Origin: Bog-1198 sp963727045
GTDB lineage: Bacteria > Pseudomonadota > Gammaproteobacteria > Steroidobacterales > Steroidobacteraceae
Assembly (NCBI GenBank): GCA_963727045.1
Contig: CAVSES010000002.1
Location: 1,426,001 to 1,490,000, forward strand
DNA length: 64,000 bases
Reading direction: 5' to 3'
Positions 47,391-55,614 of the stretch are shown one piece after another (within the stretch, counting starts at the first letter, position 1; the number at the start of each line of letters is the position of its first letter). The translations under genes and the position numbers were made by a program. The notes under the pieces are model-generated. The model was not told the DNA's origin, searched no databases, and worked only from the letters and a program-made list of their open reading frames with translations.

Positions 47391-48722
47391 TTAGGTTGCC
47401 GTGCGACGCACGAGTTTCGGGTAATGTCGCAGCAGCGTCGCCGTGCGCGCCAGGTAATGCACGTAGAATGCGGCCCAGAGTCCGTGATTGCCGAAGGGCT
47501 TGAGCGCCCACCAAGCCCCGAGAAACACTCCGAGCGACAACAACATCGCATTTCGCATGTCGGCGGTTTGCGTGGCTCCGATGAAGATGCCGTCGAGCTG
47601 GAACGCCCAGACGCCGAGCATCGGCGCCGCGGCCGCCCACGGCAGATAGGTATGCGCCGCGGCGCGCGCCGCCATGTCCACCGTCAGCCGGTCGATGATC
47701 CATGGACCGCAAAACAGCAACGCTAACGAAATCGACAGCGCGACCGCCGCGGCCCACTCCGTCGTCAATCTGACGGCCAGGATGAGGCCGGCACGATGGG
47801 CGGCGCCGATCGCCCGCCCGACGAGTGCCTCCGTCGCGAATGCGAATCCATCGAGGAAGAAAGCTGCCACGGATATGAACTGGAGCAGGATCGAGTTGGC
47901 GGCCAGTATTACGTCGCCTTGCCGGGCCCCTTGTGATGCGAACCACATGAATGCCGCGATCAGTGCAAGAGTGCGAATCATGATGTCGCCGTTCACAGCG
48001 AAGGTGTGTTTCAGCCGGACGGGAATCAGGATCTGGCGCATGTTCCAGTGCCCGCGCAAGGCGCGCATGTGGCGCCTCGCGATCGCGAGTCCGACCGCCG
48101 CAGCACAAAACTCGGCCAGGAAGGTTCCGAGCGCGACGCCGCGAACGCCCCAACCGAAGCCGAGCACGAAGAGGATGTCGAGCGCCATGTTGACCAGATT
48201 CAAGACGAGCTGAAGAATCAAACCGATATCCGTCCGCCCCAGGCCGATGAACCACCCGAGCAGCGCATAGTTGGCAAGGGTGGCGGGCGCCGCCCAGATG
48301 CGAATGTCGAAGTAGCCGCGCCCCAGGCCCTCGACCGCCGCGCTAGCGTGAACGGCGGCGAATGCCGACTCGCGAATCGGCCATTGCAGCACGATGAGCG
48401 CGATGCCCGCCGCAAGCGCAACCAACAGCGAGCGGCCCAGTATTGCTGCGACTTCACTGGTGTCGCAGGCGCCAAGCGCTTGCGACGTGAGCCCGGTGGT
48501 GCCCATGCGCAGGAATCCAAAACTCCAGAACACAACGCTGAAGATCAACCCGCCGATCGCCGCGGCACCGATGTAGGCTGGGTCCGGAGTTTGTCCGACC
48601 ACGGCGGTGTCGACCACGCCGATCAATGGTGTGGATACGTTCGATATCACGACCGGCACCGCAATCTTCAAGAGGGCGCGATGGGTCAGAGGAGCGGCGG
48701 GAATTGCACCGTCGGACTGCAT
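47391..48722 (-). CDS. dinF: MATE-family efflux transporter (DinF-like)
   Basis: A 443-residue inner-membrane antiporter with twelve helices in two six-helix bundles. It starts with I-A-V-P-V-V-I-S-N and carries D-T-A-V-V-G-Q in helix 1-2 and L-D-G-I-F-I-G-A-T-Q-T-A-D-M-R-N in the second half, both typical of the DinF branch. It exports drugs or redox-active compounds using Na+ or H+. The start overlaps the hrpB stop (TGATG). Confidence 0.85.
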   Translation of the reverse strand: MQSDGAIPAAPLTHRALLKIAVPVVISNVSTPLIGVVDTAVVGQTPDPAYIGAAAIGGLIFSVVFWSFGFLRMGTTGLTSQALGACDTSEVAAILGRSLLVALAAGIALIVLQWPIRESAFAAVHASAAVEGLGRGYFDIRIWAAPATLANYALLGWFIGLGRTDIGLILQLVLNLVNMALDILFVLGFGWGVRGVALGTFLAEFCAAAVGLAIARRHMRALRGHWNMRQILIPVRLKHTFAVNGDIMIRTLALIAAFMWFASQGARQGDVILAANSILLQFISVAAFFLDGFAFATEALVGRAIGAAHRAGLILAVRLTTEWAAAVALSISLALLFCGPWIIDRLTVDMAARAAAHTYLPWAAAAPMLGVWAFQLDGIFIGATQTADMRNAMLLSLGVFLGAWWALKPFGNHGLWAAFYVHYLARTATLLRHYPKLVRRTAT

Positions 48723-51259
48723 CAGCGGGACGGCGACCTTGCCTTAGCGCGGCGAGTGGGCTCGGCGGTGTAGGGATCCTCCGGCCAGTAGTGCTTCGGA
48801 TATCGGCCTTTCAAGTCCTTCTTCACTTCATGGTATCCCCGGTTCCAGAAGCTTACGAGATCACGGGTGATCTGCACCGGGCGCCGGGCGGGCGAAAGCA
48901 GTTTCAGCAGCAGCGGCAGGCGGCCCGCGGCCACGCTCGGTGTATGGCTCAACCCAAACATCTCCTGCAGGCGTACCGACAAGGTGGGAATCTCGCCGTC
49001 CAGATAATCGATGGGTATCGTAGAGCCGCTGGGCACTGTGAAATGCGTGGGCGCCTCCCGTTCCAGGATCATGCCTTGCGGGAAGGTCAAACGGGAGCGC
49101 AGTGCTTGGGCGAGGTCCAATCGGCCAAAATGCTCGCGGCGGGTGATCCCGGTGATCCAGGGTGGCGTCCAATCCTCGATGGTCGCACCGAGCGCGGCAT
49201 CGCTCAAATCCGGCCAAGGTTCGGGGGAGGGTACGCCAAATTGCCGCATCAACATCACGCGGGCCTGCCACTGACGCAGCTCCGGAGTCCACGGCAGGCC
49301 CAATATCCCGAGCTGCCGGAGGCCTTCCAGCGCCGCACTTTGCATGGCACGAGGTTCGGGGTTTCGAATTTCCGCCGATTCCAGCAACACGGCGCCAAGA
49401 CGCCGCTCGCGACGAGCGCGGATCGCATGCTCGCGATCATCCCAGACTATATCCGCGTGATCGGCTATCTGGGCCGAGAAGTGTTCCTCGAGGTCCGCCA
49501 GGGCCAGTGGAGCAGCGAGAAAGATCCGCGCCTCCCGGTCCGCGCCGTCCAGTTCCGCAGCCACGATGAATTCGGACTTGGACAGGGCTTGCGGCTCTCC
49601 AAAGCGGGCGCCCCTGCCGTTTGCCAGCAGGTACCGGCCGCCTTCGCCGCGCCTACGTCCGATGCGATCCGGGTAGGCCCACGCCAGAAGTACTCCTGTC
49701 CATTCGTGGGGATCTGCGGCATCGGACCGGCCGCGAGCAAAATCCCGCTGCCAGCGCTCGGAGCTGTGCCTGGCCCGGCCCGCAGCGCGGACATCCAAGG
49801 TGATTCCCGGCGGCAGATCCCTCATGTCGCCGCGCAGAGCCGCTACGCGCAGGCGCAGGTCCGCATCGCGCGCACCGGGAGTCGAACGCAAGATATCGCG
49901 CTCGCTCAAGATCGCGGCGAGGTCGCACGCCAGACGCGGTGCGCCGCGTTCGCTTGCCATCACGAGCATGTGGGCCAGCCTTGGATGGGTTCCGAGCTGC
50001 GCCAGCCTTCTTCCGTGCTGTGTGACCCGTGCGTCGGCATCGATGGCCTCCAGCCGGCGCAGCAAGTCACGCGCCTGTTCCAGCGGAGCAGCGGGCGGCG
50101 GATCCAGCCAGGACAAGGCGGCGGCGTTGACGGCGCCCCAGCAGCTTAATTCAAGGGCCAAAGGAGCCAGATCCGCGTGCAGTATTTCGGGCGGTGTTTG
50201 CGCTGCGAGCGACGCGTGCGTTCCCTCCGACCAAAGACGGTAGCAGGTGCCTTCCTCCAGGCGGCCCGCGCGCCCACGGCGTTGATCGGCCGCCGCTTGC
50301 GATACTTTGGCGGTCATCAAGTGACTCATGCCGGTCGCCGGATCGAACTCTGCGTAGCGGCGCAATCCCGAATCGATGACGACTCGTATGCCTTCTATGG
50401 TCAGGCTGGTCTCTGCGATGCTGGTGGCGAGCACAATCTTACGGTGTCCCGGAGGCGCGGGGGCGAGGGCCGCATCCTGCTGCGCACCCTCGAGTTCGCC
50501 GTACAGCGGAAGCACGCGCACGGTGCGATCGAGACCCGCCTCCTCGAGGGAACTGCGCACCCGCCGGATCTCCGCCGCGCCCGGCAGAAAACACAGGATA
50601 TCGCCCTCGTGATCGCGCAGGGCATTGCGGATCGCCTGCGCCGTGTGCCGTTCGAGGTGGATTTCCGGGCGCCGCGGCAGGTATCGTGTCGCGACGCTGA
50701 AGCTTCGTCCGTGGGCGGCAATGATCGGCGCATCGCCCAGCAGCTTCGCTATGGGCGCGAGGTCGAGGGTTGCAGACATCACCAGAATCCGCAAATCGGC
50801 ACGCAGGTTCTGCTGACCTTCGATGCACAACGCCAATCCCAAGTCGGCGTTCAAACTCCGTTCGTGAAACTCATCGAAGATCACGCAGCCGATGCCGGCG
50901 AGTGCGGAATCGTCTTGCAGCATGCGCGTGAGGATGCCTTCCGTGACCACTTCGACGCGCGTTGCACGGCTGACTCGCGCCTCGAGCCGCGTGCGAAACC
51001 CCACGCTGCCGCCCACGGGTTCTCCGAGAAGCTGCGCCATGCGTCCGGCGACGGCGCGCGCCGCAATGCGGCGCGGTTCGAGCATCAGGATCTTCTGATC
51101 ACCGAGCCAGGTACTCGACCGCAGGAAAAGCGGCACGATGGTGCTCTTTCCCGCGCCTGGCGGAGCCTCGATGAGGACGTTGCGGCCATCGGCCAGGGTC
51201 CGGCCCAGCGCCGGCAGGGCTTCATTGATCGGCAGGTCGGGTAGCGGTGGCGAGTTCAC
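48722..51259 (-). CDS. hrpB: ATP-dependent helicase HrpB
   Basis: An 845-residue DExH RNA helicase. Walker A is P-P-G-A-G-K-S-T, motif II is D-E-F-H, motif III is S-A-T, and motif VI is Q-R-R-G-R-A-G-R. HA2/ratchet and HrpB-C domains follow, ending with N-R-G-Y-H-E-V-K-K-D-L-K-G-R-Y-P-K-H-Y-W-P. That tail is a hallmark of HrpB. GTG 51259 is preferred (AGGG about 6 nt upstream) over TTG 51280. The cellular RNA target is not known for this family. Confidence 0.92.
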   Translation of the reverse strand: MNSPPLPDLPINEALPALGRTLADGRNVLIEAPPGAGKSTIVPLFLRSSTWLGDQKILMLEPRRIAARAVAGRMAQLLGEPVGGSVGFRTRLEARVSRATRVEVVTEGILTRMLQDDSALAGIGCVIFDEFHERSLNADLGLALCIEGQQNLRADLRILVMSATLDLAPIAKLLGDAPIIAAHGRSFSVATRYLPRRPEIHLERHTAQAIRNALRDHEGDILCFLPGAAEIRRVRSSLEEAGLDRTVRVLPLYGELEGAQQDAALAPAPPGHRKIVLATSIAETSLTIEGIRVVIDSGLRRYAEFDPATGMSHLMTAKVSQAAADQRRGRAGRLEEGTCYRLWSEGTHASLAAQTPPEILHADLAPLALELSCWGAVNAAALSWLDPPPAAPLEQARDLLRRLEAIDADARVTQHGRRLAQLGTHPRLAHMLVMASERGAPRLACDLAAILSERDILRSTPGARDADLRLRVAALRGDMRDLPPGITLDVRAAGRARHSSERWQRDFARGRSDAADPHEWTGVLLAWAYPDRIGRRRGEGGRYLLANGRGARFGEPQALSKSEFIVAAELDGADREARIFLAAPLALADLEEHFSAQIADHADIVWDDREHAIRARRERRLGAVLLESAEIRNPEPRAMQSAALEGLRQLGILGLPWTPELRQWQARVMLMRQFGVPSPEPWPDLSDAALGATIEDWTPPWITGITRREHFGRLDLAQALRSRLTFPQGMILEREAPTHFTVPSGSTIPIDYLDGEIPTLSVRLQEMFGLSHTPSVAAGRLPLLLKLLSPARRPVQITRDLVSFWNRGYHEVKKDLKGRYPKHYWPEDPYTAEPTRRAKARSPSR

Positions 51260-51318
51260 GAACGCCCTAAGATAACCCAAGGGCCGGGTTCGAAACGCAT
51301 GTTAAGATGCGATCCGTC

Positions 51319-51619
51319 GGGCCTGTAGCTCAGTTGGTTAGAGCAGGGGACTCATCAACAAATGGTGCCTTCGCATCGCAAGGTGCGAAGTGGACGGGAT
51401 GAATTCAGGGAAACCTTAACAGCGCGGCTGATGGCAACCCTGAGCCAAGCCGGCGGTACACCGCCGGAAGGTGCAGAGACTACCTGAGCGCTTTAGGCGC
51501 GCTTAATGACAGGCTAGAGCGTCCCGCACCCCTTTGGGGTGAAGAGATAGTCCACTCCCTCCGGAAACGGCGGGCTGAAGTGAATCCCTTGGTCCTCGGT
51601 TCGAGTCCGAGCGGGCCCA
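51319..51619 (+). tRNA. tRNA-Ile(CAU), interrupted by a group I intron
   Basis: Exon 1 (51319-51355) gives acceptor GGGCCTG, D arm and the 5' anticodon arm ending in CAT. Exon 2 (51583-51619) starts AATCCCT and completes the anticodon stem, variable loop, T arm (GGTTCGAGTCC) and acceptor CGGGCCC plus discriminator A. The spliced loop is CTCATAA. With the GGGGA/TCCCT stem it resembles tRNA-Ile2, whose C34 is changed to lysidine, rather than the Met tRNAs. CCA is not encoded (CTA follows). Confidence 0.88.
51356..51582 (+). ncRNA. Group I self-splicing intron (Azoarcus-like) in the anticodon loop
   Basis: The 227-nt insert follows CAT directly. After a 9-nt lead comes GTG at 51365-51367, able to pair with the exon CAT with the diagnostic U-G pair at the splice site. 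A P5-like hairpin CGGCGG/CCGCCG lies at 51451-51466. The core motifs GAGCCAAGC, AGACTA (51477-51482) and ATAGTCC (51547-51553) match those of the known Azoarcus tRNA-Ile(CAU) intron. The last base is G, as required. There is no internal homing endonuclease. Confidence 0.87.
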
Positions 51620-51629
51620 CTAATTCGCG
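51609..51629 (+). repeat. attL: tRNA 3' end core repeat
   Basis: Identical over 21 bp to 55699-55719. Beyond the identity, the next 18 bp still match at 15 positions, both ending in GACGATCG. The first 11 nt are the acceptor end of tRNA-Ile including the discriminator base. Confidence 0.8.
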
Positions 51630-52083
51630 ATGTTCGGGGACGATCGGTAACGATCGGGGAGGGACGGCATTCGGGTCAAAACACCGGAAAAACAGGTGTA
51701 TCGGACTCGAATTAGTCCGAAATAACGTTGGCTAACGATCGGTAGCGATCGCTGCCAGCCGGACATTTTGGGGGTAACTTTGGGGGTAACTGAAGATGCC
51801 CGGATAGAGTTACCCCCGTGGAGCTGAGTTTGGTGCGGGAAAAATCGCCGGAAATACATACGTAGGCAGCACTGCTCGGGTTTCCAGGACTCTAGTTCGA
51901 ATCCGCGCGCCGAATACAAACTGCTCGCTAACTAATGAGCTGAAGAGTTCGAGACCGTGACGGTCGCTTAGATATTGCTTCTCGGTATCGGCCACTTCAA
52001 GTCGCTCGGCGTGCGAAAATATGCGGAGCAAAGCGCCATTCCAATAGACTCTGCATTAGGCCGGCTGCCGCATGGGAGCAAGC
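51620..52083. other. Non-coding left end of the island with repeated arm-like motifs
   Basis: There is no convincing gene in these 464 bp. ACGATCGGTAACGATCG begins at 51640 and a near copy, ACGATCGGTAGCGATCG, at 51735. GGGGGTAACT occurs at 51770-51779 and 51782-51791, and its inverse AGTTACCCCC lies at 51808-51817, able to form a 10-bp stem. The layout resembles integrase arm sites or the remains of a deleted integrase region. Confidence 0.5.
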
Positions 52084-53283
52084 ATGAAGAGAACAGTTGA
52101 TGTACGGCACATTAGTCGCGTCTCCATATTCGTGCTCTTGCTGACCTCAACGTTTGCCCTTGCTCTGGCAGACGATCCGAACTATTCCAAGCTGACTTAC
52201 GGGGACGGCAAGGAATATCAAACAACCTTTTTCGACGCCCGTCTTCTCGGGGAACTGCCAGTACCGGCAGGAGAACCGATCCTTGTGTTTACTGGTCGCT
52301 CCAGTTTGCCGTGCGATCCGCCCGATTGTGATTCAAAGACAAGTGTGTACTTTCAGTGGGCTTCCGAACCCCCGGACCGGTGGACAGGGAGTTCGGCAAG
52401 TTATCCAGGGAACTACTACGCGAAGGAAACCGGAAAATTGGTGGCGCGCGTACGGATGTTTGTCGGTAGATGTATCGACTCGAGAGAAGGCGTGGCTTGG
52501 TTTATCGAGAACTTTGAGGGGAAGGCGAAGCAGGCTCGTACGGTATTGCGATCCCAGGTTCGCTTCGAATTCGTCAACGATGGGCCGCCCGGCAGCCTTC
52601 TATATGGGCGAATGATGACGGAATTCCCAGCACACGCTCGAATAACGACTGCCCGTAGTGCCGTCGCGAGACATGCCTGTCGCGAGGTTACGCCGCAACC
52701 AAGGATTTCCAGACTGGCTGCCGAATATGTTGGCATGGAGATGCCCGATTTGAATTTGTTGTTTAACGGAGGCGCGCCTCCAAAGACGATCAATAAATGG
52801 ATGAGATATCAAATCACGCTTCCGCCCAACCACCCTTGGCCCATCATTTTGTTCTCTACGCAAGAATTTAAGTTGACTGGAGCCGGGAATGAATCGCTCG
52901 TCCTGTTGGCTGATCTCGAATACAAGAAATTAGAGGAAATGACCGATGTCCAGTCCTGCTCCGCCACCCTTCCACCCCAATACAGGGGCGGCGGCAGGAT
53001 CACGAAATACGGCAATGGCAATGCCAGAATTTGTTGGTTATCACAGACCGACGCGTGCCAATACTTGACAGCGATTTCTACCTCAGCTGACATCCACTGG
53101 ACCGCGGAGCAATCGAAGCTAATTCATGGCCTGTCCTGGGATACGGAATGCAAGGATTCCGGATGGTGGGAATATCAAGAGAAGTTTAGGCACGACGCCG
53201 AGGCGTGGGCAAAATCGCACCCAGATGCTTCGAATCAAACAAACTTGCCTGCGTCAAGGCAGTCACCCGAGCCCGACCGCTAA
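52084..53283 (+). CDS. Secreted protein of unknown function (island cargo)
   Basis: About 399 residues. GGGAG lies just upstream of ATG 52084. A signal peptide ends A-L-A-L-A-D-D near residue 30. The mature protein has many paired Cys (C-D-P-P-D-C-D, R-C-I-D-S-R, Q-S-C-S, R-I-C-W, A-C-Q-Y) and looks like a compact periplasmic or extracellular domain. The tail is Asn/Pro-rich. I recognise no family. Codon usage is less GC-rich than in neighbouring housekeeping genes, consistent with transfer. Confidence 0.65.
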   Translation: MKRTVDVRHISRVSIFVLLLTSTFALALADDPNYSKLTYGDGKEYQTTFFDARLLGELPVPAGEPILVFTGRSSLPCDPPDCDSKTSVYFQWASEPPDRWTGSSASYPGNYYAKETGKLVARVRMFVGRCIDSREGVAWFIENFEGKAKQARTVLRSQVRFEFVNDGPPGSLLYGRMMTEFPAHARITTARSAVARHACREVTPQPRISRLAAEYVGMEMPDLNLLFNGGAPPKTINKWMRYQITLPPNHPWPIILFSTQEFKLTGAGNESLVLLADLEYKKLEEMTDVQSCSATLPPQYRGGGRITKYGNGNARICWLSQTDACQYLTAISTSADIHWTAEQSKLIHGLSWDTECKDSGWWEYQEKFRHDAEAWAKSHPDASNQTNLPASRQSPEPDR

Positions 53284-53569
53284 GGGCACTCGGTTTGCCG
53301 CTTGGCCTTTCGCGTTTTCTTGAACGAGAAATTCTCTTCGGATGACCGTTCAGTTTGGTCGCACTTCAGCAGCGTTGGCTGGCAGCGTAGTACTTGCGCT
53401 CAGTAAGCTCCTAGAGTCCTGCAATTTCTCGGAGGCGTCCAAAAAGAATAGGGACTCGCTGCTGGTCGAGAGGGCCAGGAAGAAAGTGACTTGGTAGCGT
53501 CTCGATGAAGCGGTTGTCCGAAATCAATTCGTCGAATTCAGTTTTAAGGTAAGTGGCGATTTCTCCTCG
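53284..53569. other. Intergenic, nothing recognised
   Basis: 286 bp between two convergent genes of the island. No terminator with a clear U tract, no RNA and no credible reading frame were seen. Confidence 0.4.
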
Positions 53570-54103
53570 CTACTCGGAGATCTCTCGGGTTATCTCCGGC
53601 CGACCGTCGATGACATTTAGGATGTCTTCCATGTCGTGGCTCAAATAGTCCCCCTTTCCACGATCATGAAACGCTTCGAGTTTTGTGGCGATAAAATATG
53701 GAGCCGTAATCAGTCGGATTGAAGTTCCATCGGGCAGCACAACCGAAACGGATTCGCGAATTGCGTCCGTATACCACCTATTTGAGAAATTCATGACTTC
53801 CTCGGAAGAGGGCATTACGTCGACTTTTAGGTTTCCTAAGCGCCACCTGCAGACGACATCAGCGGTCTGATCTTCTCGAAACCCTAAATTTCGAAGCTCG
53901 GAGCCGAGTTCGTAGAGTTTCGCCCTGGTCGTTATTTCCGCGATTAAATCGACGTCTTGCGTGGCTCGAACGGGCGGCCTGGCGTCGTCGGTAACTAAGA
54001 TGCCCGTTGCACAGCCCCCCACGAACACTAGTTTCTCGCGCAGGTGTCCGAGAGCTTGGGCAACTAACTGGAGCTGTTGAACATTCGGATCGCGCGGGTT
54101 CAT
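53570..54103 (-). CDS. Nucleotidyltransferase, AbiEii/MNT-like (putative toxin)
   Basis: A 177-residue protein with the polymerase-beta-type core: F-V-G-G-C-A-T-G-I, then T-Q-D-V-D-L-I-A-E with the D-x-D metal motif, and a second region A-T-K-L-E-A-F-H-D-R ending in H-D-M-E-D-I-L-N-V-I. This is the pattern of AbiEii-like nucleotidyltransferase toxins and related DUFs. The start shares a base with the stop of the upstream HTH gene (TAATG), so the pair is coupled. A toxin role is inferred from this pairing. Confidence 0.7.
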   Translation of the reverse strand: MNPRDPNVQQLQLVAQALGHLREKLVFVGGCATGILVTDDARPPVRATQDVDLIAEITTRAKLYELGSELRNLGFREDQTADVVCRWRLGNLKVDVMPSSEEVMNFSNRWYTDAIRESVSVVLPDGTSIRLITAPYFIATKLEAFHDRGKGDYLSHDMEDILNVIDGRPEITREISE

Positions 54104-54624
54104 TAAATTCTCTTCTCGAGTTCGCTGCTTGCTAGTTCGCGGTCACGCGCGCCTCCCACCCTGATCGCATCTAACAGTGTGAGTAAGTCATATAACTCTG
54201 GGTCTCTTGCCGCCGCTTCAGGTATTTTGGGGTAGAGGGGGGATAGGGACGGTCCGCGTGCTTTGCCTTGGGCGAAGGGCCAAACGAGAGGGCCTTCTGG
54301 AGAAGCTACTAGTAGTTTGCTGAGAGTGGGGCCAGCGGATGCGGTCAGCATTCCCGGTGTCACTGGACCCAGCACCGCGGGGAATGCGTAACGAACTCCG
54401 TGAACCAAGAATTCCTTGAGTGCGGGCTTGATTACTTTTAGGCCGTCTCCGTGGCTAGCTGTAACCATTCCCGATTGTTCGCATCTTTTTGTGCTGGCGT
54501 GAACTTCTGATGCCGATAAAGCTAAGTCGTTGGCTAGGCTAGAGAAAGTTCTTTTATTCTCACCGAGAATAGCGATTTTTATCGCTACAACTACGTCTTG
54601 GGGTTTCATTGAGATTTGACGCAT
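54103..54624 (-). CDS. HTH DNA-binding protein paired with the nucleotidyltransferase
   Basis: A 173-residue protein. An N-terminal winged-helix-like region is seen (T-F-S-S-L-A-N-D-L-A-L-S-A-S-E-V-H-A-S-T-K-R as two helices, then G-M-V-T-A-S). A longer domain rich in Pro/Gly/Leu follows (P-A-V-L-G-P-V-T-P-G-M). The arrangement HTH first, nucleotidyltransferase second is that of AbiE-type antitoxin-toxin operons, but I cannot confirm family membership. A 28-bp palindrome lies 17 nt upstream of the start and is a likely operator. Confidence 0.62.
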   Translation of the reverse strand: MRQISMKPQDVVVAIKIAILGENKRTFSSLANDLALSASEVHASTKRCEQSGMVTASHGDGLKVIKPALKEFLVHGVRYAFPAVLGPVTPGMLTASAGPTLSKLLVASPEGPLVWPFAQGKARGPSLSPLYPKIPEAAARDPELYDLLTLLDAIRVGGARDRELASSELEKRI

Positions 54625-54867
54625 GCTTCACCAAAGTTAGGTATTCGTTATTCGCGAATATAGAATACTTTGTAGATTTAGTCGACCACGTTCCGTATAT
54701 GTTGGCTATAGGTGTATATCCTTCAATGATCTAATCATTACCTCGGAAACTCTTATCCGTTCATCAAAATTCCAATTGCTCTAATTAACTCCATTGACGG
54801 GGTGAATACGAAGTATATACTTTGAAGTACATGAGTTTATAGCCCTATTTAACTTAAGTAAATTAGT
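54625..54867. promoter_or_regulatory. AT-rich divergent control region with two palindromes
   Basis: This interval is the most AT-rich stretch in the window. Near the HTH gene, 54641-54668 is an imperfect palindrome: outer arms GTATTC/GAATAC, inner perfect TATTCGCGAATA at 54649-54660. Near the rightward gene, AAGTATATACTT (54811-54822) is a perfect 12-bp palindrome 45 bp before ATG 54868. Both are placed like repressor operators. Confidence 0.55.
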
Positions 54868-55614
54868 ATGAATGAAGTTATTCGCAAAAAAAGTCCTCGT
54901 GCGCCCTCCATTCCATTGGAGGAGGCGTTGGAGAAGGCGCTTCGCGTATATGAAAAAGAAAAGAGATATCCAGCTCCAACTGAAGTTGTCGCCCAAGACA
55001 TGGGCTACAAAAGTGCAAACAATGGGGCTGCGCTAAGCGCGCTTGCCTCACTGCGATACTTTGGACTTCTCGAGAAGCCGGAAGATGGCAAGCTCGCTGT
55101 TTCAAAGGACGTCGAGAACTATCAATACGCCCCAGATCCGAAGATCAAAAGTGAACTGCTTTTGAAGTGGTTGCGGGCGCCAGCGATTTTCGCCGATTTA
55201 TTAGATCGCTATCCCGAAGGATTGCCATCAGACGCTAACCTTCGCTTTGATCTGATGAAGCGCGGCTTTTCGCCCGCCGCTGGTGATTCAGCTGTTTCTG
55301 TTTTTCGCAGGTCGGCTGAATTCGCGGGATATACTCCTTCGTCATTACAAAGAAACGAATCTAATCAAGGCGAGCAACTGACGGGAGAAGCCATCATTCT
55401 CGAGCACGGAACCACCCCTGTAGATTCCCATGTAGTAGCAGTTTCGAAGCCCACGCTGCCATCAGACTTTTCAGTTGACGACACAGACAAGATTCCCGTG
55501 CGGCTATCCGAAGGTCGCAAGGCTTGGCTGGTAATTCCGACACCCTTTTATGAGGCGGATAAGCTACGGCTCAAGGCTCAAATTGATTTGCTACTTACAG
55601 AGGATCTCGAGTAG
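54868..55614 (+). CDS. Unknown island gene, possible HTH N-terminus
   Basis: A 248-residue soluble protein with no signal peptide. The first 80 residues look like a winged-helix domain (L-E-E-A-L-E-K-A-L-R-V-Y, A-L-S-A-L-A-S-L-R-Y-F-G-L-L-E). A second similar helical unit follows (L-L-K-W-L-R-A-P-A-I-F-A-D-L). The C-terminal part reads like a beta-rich sensor domain. Transcription is away from the HTH-nucleotidyltransferase pair. It might be a regulator or third component; no family was recognised. Confidence 0.55.
   Translation: MNEVIRKKSPRAPSIPLEEALEKALRVYEKEKRYPAPTEVVAQDMGYKSANNGAALSALASLRYFGLLEKPEDGKLAVSKDVENYQYAPDPKIKSELLLKWLRAPAIFADLLDRYPEGLPSDANLRFDLMKRGFSPAAGDSAVSVFRRSAEFAGYTPSSLQRNESNQGEQLTGEAIILEHGTTPVDSHVVAVSKPTLPSDFSVDDTDKIPVRLSEGRKAWLVIPTPFYEADKLRLKAQIDLLLTEDLE

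Noticed and set aside
51365..51582. Homing endonuclease or transposon inside the tRNA insert
   Set aside because: The insert is only 227 nt and has no open frame of useful length; the group I core explains it.
51620..51919. Remnant integrase coding sequence at the left end of the island
   Set aside because: All frames are broken by stops and no R-H-R-Y recombinase motif is visible; only the repeats suggest a former integrase region.
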